DNA of 64,000 nt from Cristatella mucedo (Eukaryota; Bryozoa; Phylactolaemata; Cristatellidae): positions 126,001 to 190,000 of the forward strand of contig WPIO01000219.1 in the NCBI GenBank assembly GCA_009760855.2, given 5' to 3'. Each line of letters begins with the position of its first letter. The stretch's first letter is position 1. Positions 46,892-56,498 of this stretch are shown in pieces. The position numbers were made by a program, and so were the translations under genes. Under the pieces are notes generated by a model. That model saw only the letters and a list, made by a program, of their open reading frames with translations, was not told where the DNA came from and did not search any database.

Positions 46892-47444
46892 CCATCAGTG
46901 AAGCAACGGATTGACTTCAAGGTTTTGTCGCTCACTTTTAGGTCTCTTTATTCTATGGCTCCAGCCTATCTTTCAGATATACTACCCCATCATGCCAAGC
47001 ATCGTACCACTCGCTTTTCGGAATCCAACAGTCTAGAAATACCTCGTACAAACCTTAAATTCTTTGGAGACCGTGCATTTAGCTCGTATGCTCCCAAAGC
47101 CTGGAACTCCCTCCCGACCTGAATCAGAACATCCCCTGACCTGACCACATTTAAAAGAAACTTAAAAACACACCTATTTAGGACAGCATTTAGTGGGTCC
47201 CTGTGATTGGTCCTTGTTGTGCTTATGCATGCTGACACTGTGCATGCTGCCACTAACCACATTTGCATGCTGACCCTGTGCATGTCACCCCTAACCATAT
47301 TATTCATTTTGTTTGTTTTTCAAGCATGATTTTACTTACTATTCTTATGCGTATCACTTTGCAGCAAATGTAAAGCGCCTAGAAAGAGATTAAGTTCTCT
47401 GAGGGCGCTTTATCAAGTGCAATATTATTATTATTATTATTATC
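46892..47444 (+). mobile_element. L2 family A insertion inside the numt, with likely target duplication
   Basis: A 5'-truncated family A copy starting in the C-terminal domain ([20 protein letters not shown]), largely open to 47122, with 3' UTR, hairpin and (ATT)n. TAATGA occurs at 46886-46891 and again at 47445-47450, directly flanking the copy, a probable target-site duplication. It entered after the mitochondrial segment was already nuclear. Confidence 0.92.
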
Positions 47445-47464
47445 TAATGAAGTGAGCTCAACCT

Positions 47465-48563
47465 TCTTTAGCATGGGTCATTAAGAAGAATAAGCTAAAT
47501 TAAAAGATAGCTACACAATGACCACTAGACTCATAAGGAGCTTCTACATGGCATCTTGCATTCCATATTAAAATGCTAAAGGTAGTTACACGGGTTCAGA
47601 AGATTTGACTACCAAGAGAGAAGCTTCTCGAACGCACTTTAGGATGTCTTATTTCAGATATGAGTAGAAGAGTAGCGATAGATTTTACTACAGTTACAAC
47701 TCCGCCCAGTTGTATTAGCGACAGAAAGTAAGAAAGCACAACAGGGAATAAAGTGTCGCTCAGGTTGAATATGAATAGGGTTCACTATGGGTTAGCTGGG
47801 ATAAAGTTCTCATGATCATCTACAACTTTAGGATTCAAGAGGACAATACCTCTTAGAGCTGTTAGGAATAACATGAACTCAATGGTATCCTTAGTAGAGA
47901 AATAAGAGCGGAAGAAAATAATATACCTGTGGGAAGGAAATCCCTAGAGGATTATGGGAGCAAGTTTGATTGTGGAAGGCTAGGAGAACCAACCTTAATG
48001 TGGCAATAATAAGTAGCGGCAAGACGCGGAGAGTAAATAATTAAACTATAGAGGCGGCTCCTACTGAGAATCTCCCTCTGAGTCATTCTACAATAACCTT
48101 ATCAACGTGAAGTGCTGCAGATACAATGTTCGTAGTTACAGCAGCAACTGGAAAGGAAGTTTGTCATCAAGGCAAAACATAACCTAGGAAGGCTGTAATG
48201 ATAGTTCAGAATAAGATAACGACTCCAACTTTTCAAGTTTCCTTACATTTCTTAGAGCCGCAGTAGATCCCTCGTGCTACATGTAGGTATAGACAAATGA
48301 AGAATCGAAAGGCTCCATTAGCGTGGATAAACGTATGAGCTATCCGCAGTCTACATTCCGGCTAAGGTGCCTCACAGAGGAAAAAGACATGGAGACATCA
48401 GGAGTATAATGCATAGCCAGGAAGATTCCTGTAACAGCTTGGAGTATCTATGCATAATCCTTAAAGATAACCAGAGTTTTATCTGGCTGAAATGCTAATG
48501 AGGGAGTGTACTAGAGCACCGTTGACTAGCGTTAGCAAAATTTGGTTCTTACGTAAAGGTCTT
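47465..48563 (-). pseudogene. cob: numt cob (cytochrome b)
   Basis: Nearly full-length remnant of cytochrome b, the membrane core of complex III. Recognisable blocks with TGA as Trp: LVNGALVHSLISISARWNSG (N-terminus), then [20 protein letters not shown] (second haem region) followed by [19 protein letters not shown] then QTSFPVAAVTTNIVSA, VEWLRGRFSVGAASI, LAFHNQTCSHNPLG, DDHENFIPANP and the end VRSRSFSLGSQIFWTRV then VEAPYESSGH. The GYVLPWGQMSFW and PEWYFLF landmarks are both present in altered form. Several frameshifts. About 365 codons, close to the usual 375-380. Confidence 0.92.
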
Positions 48564-48584
48564 GGCGTGTCTATCTAGAAGTAT

Positions 48585-49023
48585 CAAACCATCGATGGGG
48601 AGAGGCTACCATGAAAACTATACACACTGTAAAAGCAAGTATAACTAAGAGAAGACTTTCCAATATTCAGTAAACCCATAGGCTCTCCCTCTCCTGAAAG
48701 ACTGGAATAACTTTATAGCTTTTTTGAAGAGTGAATCATACTGGAGTAATCTCACTCTTCTGGAGAATAGAATTTGAGTGAAAGTAACTAGGGTTAATAT
48801 CAAAGGTACTTTAGAAGCGCACACATAACCGAAGGCCACTAGTTTTCCGGTGATTTAAATTAAGAATAATGTATAACCATATCGAGAGTTGACGAAAATC
48901 ATAGGAAAATTAATTCTCGGGTCGGCTTAGAAGAGGAGTTATTCCTAAAGGAATAGGCTGTTTTAAGATAGGTATCGCTGAAAATACAGAGAGGATTAGC
49001 ACCAGGAGGAGCATGAGTGTCAC
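48585..49023 (-). pseudogene. nd6: numt nd6
   Basis: NADH dehydrogenase subunit 6 remnant. It starts near GTG 49023 with MLLLVLILSVFSAIPILK and PIPLGITPLL, the usual hydrophobic start. It then shows NSRYGYTLFLI and ITGKLVAFGYVCA, corresponding to the YILFLVxxGGMLVLFxYV signature. The C-terminal part is frameshifted (LVILAFTVCIVFMVAS). Length about 145 codons, near normal. It is followed directly by cob. Confidence 0.85.
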
Positions 49024-49027
49024 GTAT

Positions 49028-49100
49028 CGCGTGATAGTTTATTTAAAATACTAACTTTGGCGGTTAGTGGTTAGGGAGTATCTCCATTTTTTGAGTAGTA
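49028..49100 (+). tRNA. numt trnP-like remnant
   Basis: A stem-loop ACTAAC-TTTGGCG-GTTAGT (49050-49068) has TGG in the anticodon position (Pro), and GGAG-TAT-CTCC (~49074-49084) could be a short T arm. Acceptor arms do not pair convincingly. It lies between nd1 and nd6, where trnP belongs in the molluscan order. Confidence 0.4.
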
Positions 49101-49149
49101 TATCATAATTCATTCGCGTAAAGTGTATTTCAAGCCCTGCACTGAGTTA

Positions 49150-49790
49150 TAACAAGGTAGGGATACTTCTTTTCGCGGAAGGAGAATCGAGTAGGGGAGG
49201 ACTATCAGGATGAATCCTTTTCAAGTAAGATGCCTAAGTTGATCGTACCCGAGGCGAGTGAATAAATCCCGTACTCGTAAAAAGATTAGTGCAATGAGCA
49301 CTACTTTCACAGTACGAGCCTTCATACCTGCAGTCTAGTTCCCCTCAACAAGAGAAATTCATTTAGTATTCTTATGAAGATAAAATTTGCACATTCTGCT
49401 GTAAACAAGAAGGCAAGCCACTTGTCCCGTACTAAACGTTGAACCCAGAGACAAGCTTTGACTCTCCTTCAGCGAAGGCAGGGGAGCTCTTGGTAGGTTT
49501 CTGCTAGGGAGGGAGGGAATCACATCATAGCTAAACGTGTCACGAATAAGGAAAGGCAAGAGAGACCGTGCTCTTCGGAGAAAGTTATCAAATTGTAAGA
49601 GCAAGACACGATAGACACTCTTAGAAGTACAAGTGCCATAGCCACTTCGGGGAAAATTGATTGAGAAGATTGATGGAGAAAATTGATGGAGAAAATTAAT
49701 TGGTTTGATGAGAGGTCCTAGAAGAGCATGCTGAATTCTAGTTTTGATCGACACAGTAGTTTTGCAATATTCTGTACGTAGATTGGTTGT
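49150..49790 (-). pseudogene. nd1: numt nd1, C-terminal two thirds
   Basis: NADH dehydrogenase subunit 1 remnant. Minus frames show EVAMALVLLRVSIVSCSYN (AGA as Ser gives LLSVSIVS), SLAETYQELP, then AEGESKLVSGFNV followed by TAG and YG, corresponding to the hallmark LTEGESELVSGFNVEYG with Glu GAG mutated to TAG. Next are a shifted FTAECANFIFI and RVRDLFTRLGYDQLRHLTWK, the conserved end of ND1. An ATTTTCTCCATCA-type short tandem lies at 49665-49705. The N-terminal third is absent. Confidence 0.9.
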
Positions 49791-49794
49791 TTGA

Positions 49795-49892
49795 TAGTGG
49801 CTCAGGCAACGTACGAGAGCTTAAGTAATCTCTGGCTCAGGCTTGGAACATGTGACCTTCTCCGGCCTTTGAATTAACCACTAGGCACTCTA
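49795..49892 (-). repeat. tRNA-like SINE head (third type?)
   Basis: In reverse complement 'gtgcctagtggttaattcaa' fits an A box and 'acatgttccaagcc' a decayed B box. It sits between the numt and an L2 tail. It resembles the SINE family 2 head only loosely. Confidence 0.35.
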
Positions 49893-49897
49893 GACTA

Positions 49898-50420
49898 CAT
49901 AATAATAATAATAATATTAATAATACTGCACTTGATAGAACGCCCTAAGAGAACTCGATCACTTTCTAGGTGCTTTAAATTGGCTGCAAAGGCAAATACA
50001 ATTGAATGGTGAGTAATATCATGCTCGATAAACAACATGAATAACGTGGTTCGGGATGGCATGCACAGGGTCAGCATGCAAATATTGTTAGTGGCAGCAT
50101 GCACAGTGTTAGCACGCATAAGCACATGAAGGACGAATCACAGGGACCCACTAAATGCTGTCCTAAATAGGTGTGTTTTAAAGTTCTTTTTAAATGTGGT
50201 CAAATCAGGGGATGTTTTGACGCAAGTCGGGAGGGAGTTTCAGGCTTTGAGAGCATACGAACTAAAAGCACGGTTCCCAAGGATTTGAGGTTCGTTCGAG
50301 GCATCGGTAGACTGTGTGATTTCGAAAAGCGGGGGTGGGGGGGCGGTACGATGCTTGACCTTGTGGGGGAGTAGATCTGAGTGATAGGCTGGAGATAAAG
50401 AATGAAGTGACCTAAAAGTA
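49898..50420 (-). mobile_element. L2 family A 3' part
   Basis: (AAT)n at 49899-49924, then reverse-complement hairpin, 3' UTR with the two 'gcatg..gctgac' motifs and coding remains to 'gaagtgacctaaaagt' at ~50418. A poly-G indel at 50331-50343 breaks the frame. Confidence 0.9.
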
Positions 50421-51312
50421 TGATATATACGCTAGATATGGTACGATATAGACTATTAATCTTCAGGTGTGAGTGTTATTCATTCTGGTTTGTTTGTGTG
50501 GGGCCGATATACTTGCGTGTAATATAAACGCTACGAATGTAATCCATGGGGACTCGAGCCTAAGCTCTGTGACTAGAAGGGACGGAAGGCTGAGTGGCTA
50601 CCATAGTCTGATACTTAATTGTCTAATCCATTGATTCTCTTGCATCAGCTGATCTGTCTTAACGAATAGGTGCTAGGCCCTGCCCTTCAAGTACAGACTC
50701 CGTTGAGTCTTTTGGTTTACCTTGGACTGTAAGAAGCCTCAAATCTTTTAATGATGTTCAAGTTAGCTTCATATTCTCCTCGGACTTCTGGGCCGAAAAG
50801 CGTATTACAACATTAGCAAGGGTAAGAAATCGTTTTAAGCAGCACTCCAAAAAAGCTTGGTATGTGCAACTTTTCTGTTGAATATATATGAACTATTATC
50901 CACTTCTGGCTACAAAATCCTAAATTATACGTGCGTTATTATGATGTCAGCTGATAATATTCTTCTCTTACATAGATAAACTGATAAGATACTTAACCTT
51001 CTGTCAAGTAACTATGTGCACACTTTTATTATGGTTGTTCTCGGGTGACACACGTTAAACAATACTGGCGAAAACATGACGGAATATCATTGCTACGTTT
51101 TCTTTGTGAGACTTTCAATCCTTTAGAAATTGTATTGGTCATGCTAGCTTCTAATTTTTATGGTATATACATTTTAATGACAAAAAAAACCATTTAATAT
51201 AAAACATGTTTTATGACTTAGGACTTTCAATAATGATATTATTAATACTTTCTTATATTAGACGTATAATATAAATTTAGTGTAAATATTGACGATAATT
51301 CAGTTATAATGT
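50421..51312. other. AT-rich, no gene recognised
   Basis: 'ggggactcgagcctaagctc' at ~50559 could be a decayed pol III B box. The rest shows nothing recognisable. It lies just downstream of the minus-strand exon pair. Confidence 0.35.
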
Positions 51313-51318
51313 TTTATT
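51313..51318 (-). terminator. AATAAA poly(A) signal for the 51.4-52.1 kb exons
   Basis: Minus-strand AATAAA lies 87 bp beyond the stop codon at 51405. This spacing is normal for a metazoan 3' UTR. The hexamer is common by chance in AT-rich DNA. Confidence 0.5.
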
Positions 51319-51404
51319 ACAGCACTAAGTAAAAGCGAAAATGAGAGAATAGCAAAGCTTTTGACACATGGGATTCTTAAGCATAAATCTGCGACATGAC
51401 AACT

Positions 51405-51748
51405 TTAACATGGGTCAACATAAAAGACAGCACGAATCTCATTTTCTCTAAAAGAAAATGCTCCCTTCAAACCATCATTTGAGCAAATAAGATAATTCCC
51501 ATCAAAAAGTGAAATGCAACTTAGAGCAGGATCATCATCCTGTAATGGTTTCCAATTCATCTCTATATAGAGTTTGATATTTCCATTCAAAAAGCATAAA
51601 TAAGGTGTTGTGGCAGAAGTTGAATGAGTCTTCAGGTCAAAGTACGGACGTGCTCTTGAAACGATTTCAAGGAGCTTTAAATAAATGGTACGATTCTTTT
51701 CATGAGTGTAAAACGAAATTTCCAGACGTTCGTTGATATTTTCAAGAT
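51405..51748 (-). CDS. putative terminal exon B of an unidentified gene
   Basis: An open minus frame of ~114 codons ends at TAA 51405. It is preceded at 51749 by a pyrimidine-rich acceptor (gtttcttgtag). The product starts LENINERLEISFYTHEKN, includes a long hydrophilic stretch, then LCFLNGNIKLYIEMNWKPLQ, DPALSCISLFDGNYLICSND and ends AVFYVDPC. Composition looks like a real globular protein: mixed hydrophobic and charged, no low complexity. I do not recognise a family. The acceptor implies phase 1, so the upstream exon must end with one spare base. It could instead be a viral- or transposon-derived ORF. Confidence 0.5.
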
Positions 51749-51832
51749 CTACAAGAAACTGACCTCGTTAATTCTACTGTTATACATTCAACGACGTAGA
51801 CCTCAACGATTCATAATGAAAGCTCATAGTTA

Positions 51833-51849
51833 AAGCCCCCCCCCCCCCC
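51833..51849. repeat. poly-C run
   Basis: About 14 C's in a row in the presumed intron between exons A and B. Runs of nine or more C's also occur at 55111 and 63881. Confidence 0.9.
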
Positions 51850-52126
51850 GCTCGTAATTAAATGTGTGTCCATTCTGCAAGAGAGGATGTGAGAAGAAGA
51901 AAGAAACCTGCCAATCATGCGTGATACACATTGCATGCCGAGCTTGTAAAATGTCGCCAAGTAAATTTTCAAGCTTGTTAATTGATAACTTGTAGGCGTC
52001 ATTCAATGAGGGCTTGAAGATATCTGTAAAATTGAAACCCCTCGCAAGGAAACAATTAATATAATACAATGATAATACATTTTCCAAGTTGCATGCCATG
52101 TTTAATAGCTCCCTCAGCGATATGCA
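51850..52126 (-). CDS. putative exon A of the same unidentified gene
   Basis: An open minus frame reads SLRELLNMACNLENVLSLYY, FLARGFNFTDIFKPSLNDAY, then KLSINKLENLLGDILQARHA, predicted mostly helical. No stop occurs from ~52158 to 51832. Exact splice ends are uncertain: a GTATCA donor just after ARHAMC would give phase 1 and match exon B, but other GT sites exist. A 5' acceptor may be at ~52127. Any upstream exons would lie beyond the L2 insertion at 52199-52812. Confidence 0.42.
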
Positions 52127-52198
52127 AGTTTCAGGTAAGCAACGGAAAAGTACGAGTCTACATGCTCACTCTTATTATATAATGTGGAATATTATTCC

Positions 52199-52812
52199 AG
52201 AATAATAACAACGATTCACTTGATAAAGCATTCTCAGTAGACTAAATCCCTATGTAGGCGCTTTACATTTGCTGAGAAGGAAACACAATCGAATGGCTCA
52301 CTAGGTAAGGTGGTTGCTTTTCACGACCTTGACCCCGAGGTCGTGGGTTCGAATCCTGTGGTGGGCGATCCTTTATCGCCACTGCAAGCGGTGGTGATAG
52401 CCGTAAAGGCCTTTCTGTCCCTATACAAAAAGAGGCTGTTAAATCAGCTAGTATTTATTTATTTATTTAATCGAACGGTGAGTGGTATTATGCTTAATAA
52501 ACAGAGTGAATAACATTGTTGTGGGTGATATGCACAGGGTCAGCATGCAAGTGTAGTTAGTGGCACCATGCACAGTGTCAGCACGCATAAGCACATCAAT
52601 GACGATTCACAGGGACCCATTAACGCTGTCACAAATAGGTACGTTGAGTTCTTTTTAAATGTGGTCATGTCAGGGGATTTTGTGATAGAAGTTAGGTGTG
52701 AGTTCCAGGTTTTGGGAGCACAAGAACTAAATGCACGGTCTCGAAAGGATTTAAGGTTTGTACGAGGTATTGAGAAACGGTTGGATTCAAAAAAGCGGAC
52801 GAAGCTTCTATT
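52199..52812 (-). mobile_element. L2 family A copy interrupted by SINE 1
   Basis: Reverse-complement 3' hairpin and UTR at 52213-52296 resume at 52469-52812 ('gtgagtggtattatgcttaa', 'gatatgcacagggtcagcat', coding remains to 'gattcaaaaaagcg'). The SINE at 52297-52468 separates the two parts. Confidence 0.9.
52297..52468 (+). repeat. SINE family 1, best copy, with target-site duplication
   Basis: tRNA-derived head (A box 'ctcactaggtaaggtggttg', B box 'gggttcgaatcctg' ~52344-52357), body with 'ccactgcaagcggtggtgat' hairpin, end 'aaagaggctgttaaatcagc' and an (ATTT)n tail. Flanked by AATCGAATGG (52287-52296) and AATCGAACGG (52469-52478), a 10-bp duplication with one difference. B and A boxes would direct pol III transcription. 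Confidence 0.95.
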
Positions 52813-53587
52813 GCCACCGTTAATATAATGCCGAGCTGCTTTCTTTATTGCATGAAATTATAATAAGCGCCTGATTTGTAAGTGTGTGATTCGTTTATCA
52901 TTAATTAAAAATTATCAATTAGATCTGGCTTGCTACTATTCGGCACACAATACACTCCCGTTCACTTGTTGCTGTCACTATATCTTCTAAGCTTGCTGAC
53001 CAGTACTAGTAATACTCAGTGTCAGCATTTCATATCGGTCTTTAATGTCAAGTCGTATCACACAGTCGGTTTTCTGTTCATTGTTATATCATGCGATGTT
53101 GAATGCTTGTCGCTTCCTACATTTAAACATAACGGCAATTGAAATTAACTCCTTCTCATTCAAAGCAATGACTTGATTGAAAAGGTCTACTACCTCATTT
53201 TTGCAACATCAGAAGGGCTTTTCGCGTCAATCGCTCACTTGCAACAGGTAATACAGAATTGTCCGCTGCAACAATCAAATCCAGCCTACCAACTGGGTCG
53301 GGAAGGGCGAGCACATCACTCCTGGACCCGGAGACAAAGATCAGCAAAAAGACCGGTAAGGAGCGTAGCATACATGTAGCACCTTTCACTTGGAAATAGG
53401 CCTTGGTTTTAATTGAAAACTCAGCTGTCACGCACACACCAAATGACTAAATTATATTTACATCATGAACATACATTATTTTTTATAACACTTAATAATC
53501 GTCAGGTTAATTACACACCTAATCGTTGCTCTATCATCACATACTTATGAACGTAAAAAAGTCATTAAAAATGTTATGTATGTCTAT
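52813..53587. other. unassigned; decayed SINE 1 at ~53205-53290 (minus)
   Basis: 'agaagggcttttcgcgtcaa' and 'ggtaatacagaattgtccgc' resemble the reverse complement of the SINE 1 body. Otherwise nothing recognised. Confidence 0.4.
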
Positions 53588-53765
53588 GTTATGTAATGTC
53601 TGCAACTCCACAAAGTCATAAAGACCACGTGGGTGTTGCTCTGGAGAGTTTTGTATAGCGCACTCACAGCCTAAGCGGCTTTCGGTACGCATTCGGTAGC
53701 AACAGACTTCGTCTCACGCAACGAAGAGAAAGTGGGAAGCATAGCAGAGTCAGTAGAACAGTAAA
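53588..53765 (-). mobile_element. L2 family B 3' UTR fragment
   Basis: 'actccacaaagtcataaaga' through 'gcggctttcggtacgcattc' to 'gaagcatagcagagtcagta', the reverse complement of the family B end, with 'gtaatgt' at its tail side. Confidence 0.9.
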
Positions 53766-54301
53766 TAGCTATGCATTGCTCGTCTAATGCCAACAAAAAT
53801 CAGCCTAAGACTTTCATCAATTTACACATTGACTAGGATCAAGATAATGATCAGAACTGAAGCTCTCTCTCAGCCTTCAGTCATATTTGCATGACAGCAA
53901 TTCGAAGATTGTCAAGATTTTCTTTTTAATTGGTATGTTTTGCATGCATTGAATTTCATTTGAGTGTGAACTGGGTGGCTTTTTCTGATCTAAGCTTGTT
54001 CTTGCCGATGTCGATTCATGAATTAACTTGTCAGTAAATTAGCTCAATAACTTTCAGTATGACAATGTCATTATTACATAGCCAGATCGACATGTATTAT
54101 TTACTGATAATTAAATTAAAAAATCAAATCGACAGCTAGCAAGCCCGAAAGGATCATATCCCAAAGGAATTATATCGAGTGAAAAGAATTTGTCTGAGTC
54201 GCCAGGTGCATGCTTAACAAATGGTGCTGAGTGATATGACGAATGTCGGGCCAAGAAGTGTTAAACTAATGGGCCGAAGCTGATGGAGGTTCACGCATCA
54301 G

Positions 54302-54308
<7 letters not shown>
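53766..54308. other. nothing recognised
   Basis: No ORF or repeat family identified. Confidence 0.4.
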
Positions 54309-54394
<86 letters not shown>

Positions 54395-54428
54395 ACTCTC
54401 TCTCTCCCTCTATCACTCTCTCTCTCAC

Positions 54429-54490
<62 letters not shown>
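54309..54490. repeat. (CT)n microsatellite, ~180 bp
   Basis: Nearly pure CT with a few TA/CACT interruptions at 54386-54440. It lies just upstream of the polypyrimidine tract and acceptor of the DED block. Confidence 0.97.
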
Positions 54491-54492
<2 letters not shown>

Positions 54493-54588
54493 GCTGGGTG
54501 CAGAGTCTCGCCTCAGCCTCCGCAGGATTAGTTCTTAGCTCGTTCTCCGTCCTTCTTTCCATTTGTTCCTCATTCCAACTTACATCAG

Positions 54589-55027
54589 GGTCAGCCGTGA
54601 CCTGACGTCGGGTGACGTCAGCCGCATCAAGTTCCTCCTGGCTGGTGCTCTCCATGCCGACAAGTTAGTACGAGCAGAAAGTGCTGTAGACTTGTTCTCG
54701 AACGTGCGCGACACAAGCCTGCTCACTTCGGACTTCCTCGCACTGCTGCTGTCGCTGCTCGGTCGCCGCGACCTGCTGGAGGAGTATATACCCGGAAGTG
54801 CCACGGCCACGACACGGCTGCTGCAGTAGCCTTCACCACCGATCAGCGGCAGGCGACTGCAGCTGCACCTCAAGCTGGAGAAGCAGAACCTGCTGCGAAA
54901 ATTTTTGGTTAACATGCAAGCCAACCGGCATATGGTGGCCGACTGGGTTCGCGAGCACATAGACGTGACAGGTAGCTGGGACGAGCGAACGAACGAATGC
55001 CGCCATGGCGTGCTCGAGCGACGCTGA
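54589..55027 (+). pseudogene. death effector domain exon with in-frame stop
   Basis: A GC-rich plus-strand frame follows a strong acceptor (pyrimidine tract then 'acttacatcag', AG at 54587-54588). It encodes a death effector domain: VSRDLTSGDVSRIKFLLAG, a central AVDLFSNVRDTSLL helix pair and LLSLLGRRDLLEEYI. The RxDL motif and the KFLL hydrophobic patch of DEDs (FADD, caspase-8, PEA15 group) are present. DEDs join apoptotic and immune signalling proteins in the cytoplasm. After EEYIPGS the frame meets TAG at 54827-54829, then stays open in the same frame to 55027 with a helical, charged QLHLKLEKQNLLRKFLVNMQ. One CAG-to-TAG change would explain this, so a decayed exon is likely; a genuine DED-only end is possible. 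An 'acag|gtagct' donor-like site lies near 54969. No paired exon was found. Confidence 0.65.
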
Positions 55028-55204
55028 GCTGCAGTGCACCATGCCACGCACACTTACGCACGTGGCTTACGCTTTTTGCGACTCGTCGCGGCCGCCGCTC
55101 CGGCAGACGCCCCCCCCCCACGTGCAGCGTGCTGCTGTTTGATCTGCCCGAAGTCCGCGACAGCACCGATCGCTATCCTGTCTCTCTCTCTCTCCTCTTG
55201 TTTC
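55028..55204 (+). other. GC-rich continuation of the DED block
   Basis: Several frames are open to ~55215, and a poly-C run at 55111 confuses the frame. It may be intron or further exon. A short CT run at 55183-55200 separates it from the L2 fragment. Confidence 0.35.
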
Positions 55205-55442
55205 CTGGGTCCTGAACTGCTACTTCTGTGCTGCTCACTACCTCAACTGCTCTCCTGACTCTGCTGTGCTTCCTACTTTCTCTTTGTTGCGTGAGATGAA
55301 GTCTGTTGGCTACCGAATGAGTACTGAAAGCCACTTAGGCTGTGAGCGCTCTATGCTAAACTCTCGTGCTATGCAAAACTCTCATGCCTAAAACCCACAT
55401 AGTCTTTGTGGCTCTGTGGAGTCACAGAGATACATTACTTGA
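55205..55442 (+). mobile_element. L2 family B 3' UTR fragment
   Basis: 'gtcctgaactgctacttctg' to 'gcgctctatgctaaactctc' and 'cagagatacattac', the family B end with a minimal tail. It contains a local duplication of 'aaaactctc(a/g)tgc'. Confidence 0.88.
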
Positions 55443-55712
55443 AATATGCTCCGGGTTTGAGTGAGCCGAAAAGGCCAAATTTAATTAAAGAAAACCTAGC
55501 TTAGCTGAAGCATTGCAAGTATCTATTATTTCAAAATACAGGAGTACCCACATCGTAAGATCTGATTTTCACCGAGAGGAAGTATGTACCTATACAACCA
55601 GTAATACATTATCCGGGCTCAGCTTAATTCGATAGCCTTGTTGAGGCTACTTAGTCACGGATTATTTTTATTGTTTGATGCAACCTAAATTTAATGAGAT
55701 TTGGTGTACAGC
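55443..55712. other. nothing recognised
   Basis: AT-rich spacer between two family B pieces of opposite orientation. Confidence 0.4.
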
Positions 55713-56236
55713 TTAACATAATGTAATGTAATGTATCTCCGGCAGTAATTCCACAAAGTCATAAAGACCATTTGGGTGTCACGCAGGAGAGTTTTGTATA
55801 GCCCACTCACAGCCTAAGCGGCTTTCGGTACGCATTCAGTAGCCAACAGACTTCGTCTCACGCAACAAAGAGAAAGTGGGAAGCCTAGCAGAGTTAGAAG
55901 AGCAGTTGAGGTAGTGAGTAGCACAGAAGTAGCAGTTCAGGACCAATGAAAAAGATGTGCCATAGTCGGCAGTTGGAGAGTAGATGTCGTTGCATAAGAA
56001 TTGTGGAAGCGAGTTCCACAGTCTAGGACCTGCTGAGCTAAAGCTTCTGTCGCCAACTGTCTGTAAGCGAAGGAATGGAACAGCTAATTTATTGTCCACA
56101 CAAGACCTCAGGGCACATACAGGCTGAAACTGATGCAGCAGTTCAGCTATGTATGAAGGAGCCAAGCCGTGGCGGGCCTTGTGGGTCAGCGTAAGAACTT
56201 TGCTCTGTATCCTTTCCTCAACCGGCAACCATCCTA
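55713..56236 (-). mobile_element. L2 family B 3' part
   Basis: (TAATG)n tail at 55714-55733 on the low side, 3' UTR, then a 130-codon open frame (56228-55836) reading [20 protein letters not shown] and ending in family B C-terminal sequence. 5'-truncated at ~56236. Confidence 0.92.
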
Positions 56237-56498
56237 GCTCTGTATATATGTCTCAACGCGAACTCAGATTGAAATTGAGCAGCTTTCAGAAGAACACGTT
56301 CACGTAGCAACATTTTTGTCTTTGTAGTCGAACAATTTAGATAGATTTCTATTGTCAAAACCCGGCCACTGGGGTTGTCTTTGGCTATCGCACGCGAAGC
56401 CAATGTTTTGTTTCAGTTGCCGGCATCACGCTGCTCAACAAGTCGGCTTAATAGATGACGATCAACTGGAAATCAGTATATCTAGAGATCGCTCTAAT
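56237..56498. other. nothing recognised
   Basis: Spacer between LINE fragments. Confidence 0.4.

Larger units (their letters stand above)
45915..49790 (-). other. numt: nuclear copy of ~3.3 kb mitochondrial DNA
   Basis: On the minus strand this segment carries, in order, partial nd1, a trnP-like arm, nd6, cob, (L2 insertion), a trnT-like gene on the opposite strand, nd4L and partial nd4. Frames need mitochondrial decoding (TGA as Trp, AGR as Ser) and contain stops and shifts, so it is a nuclear pseudogene segment and not organelle DNA. All protein genes lie on one strand and trnT is opposed, the arrangement of chitons and many gastropods. The trnS(UGA) expected between cob and trnT is not recognisable. 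Ends are approximate. Confidence 0.9.

Noticed and set aside
45915-49790. True mitochondrial contig or contamination
   Set aside because: Stops, frameshifts, the loss of one end and L2/SINE insertions show an old nuclear copy.
54283-54655. Ser-Leu and Arg-Glu repeat ORFs
   Set aside because: They translate the CT tract on either strand.
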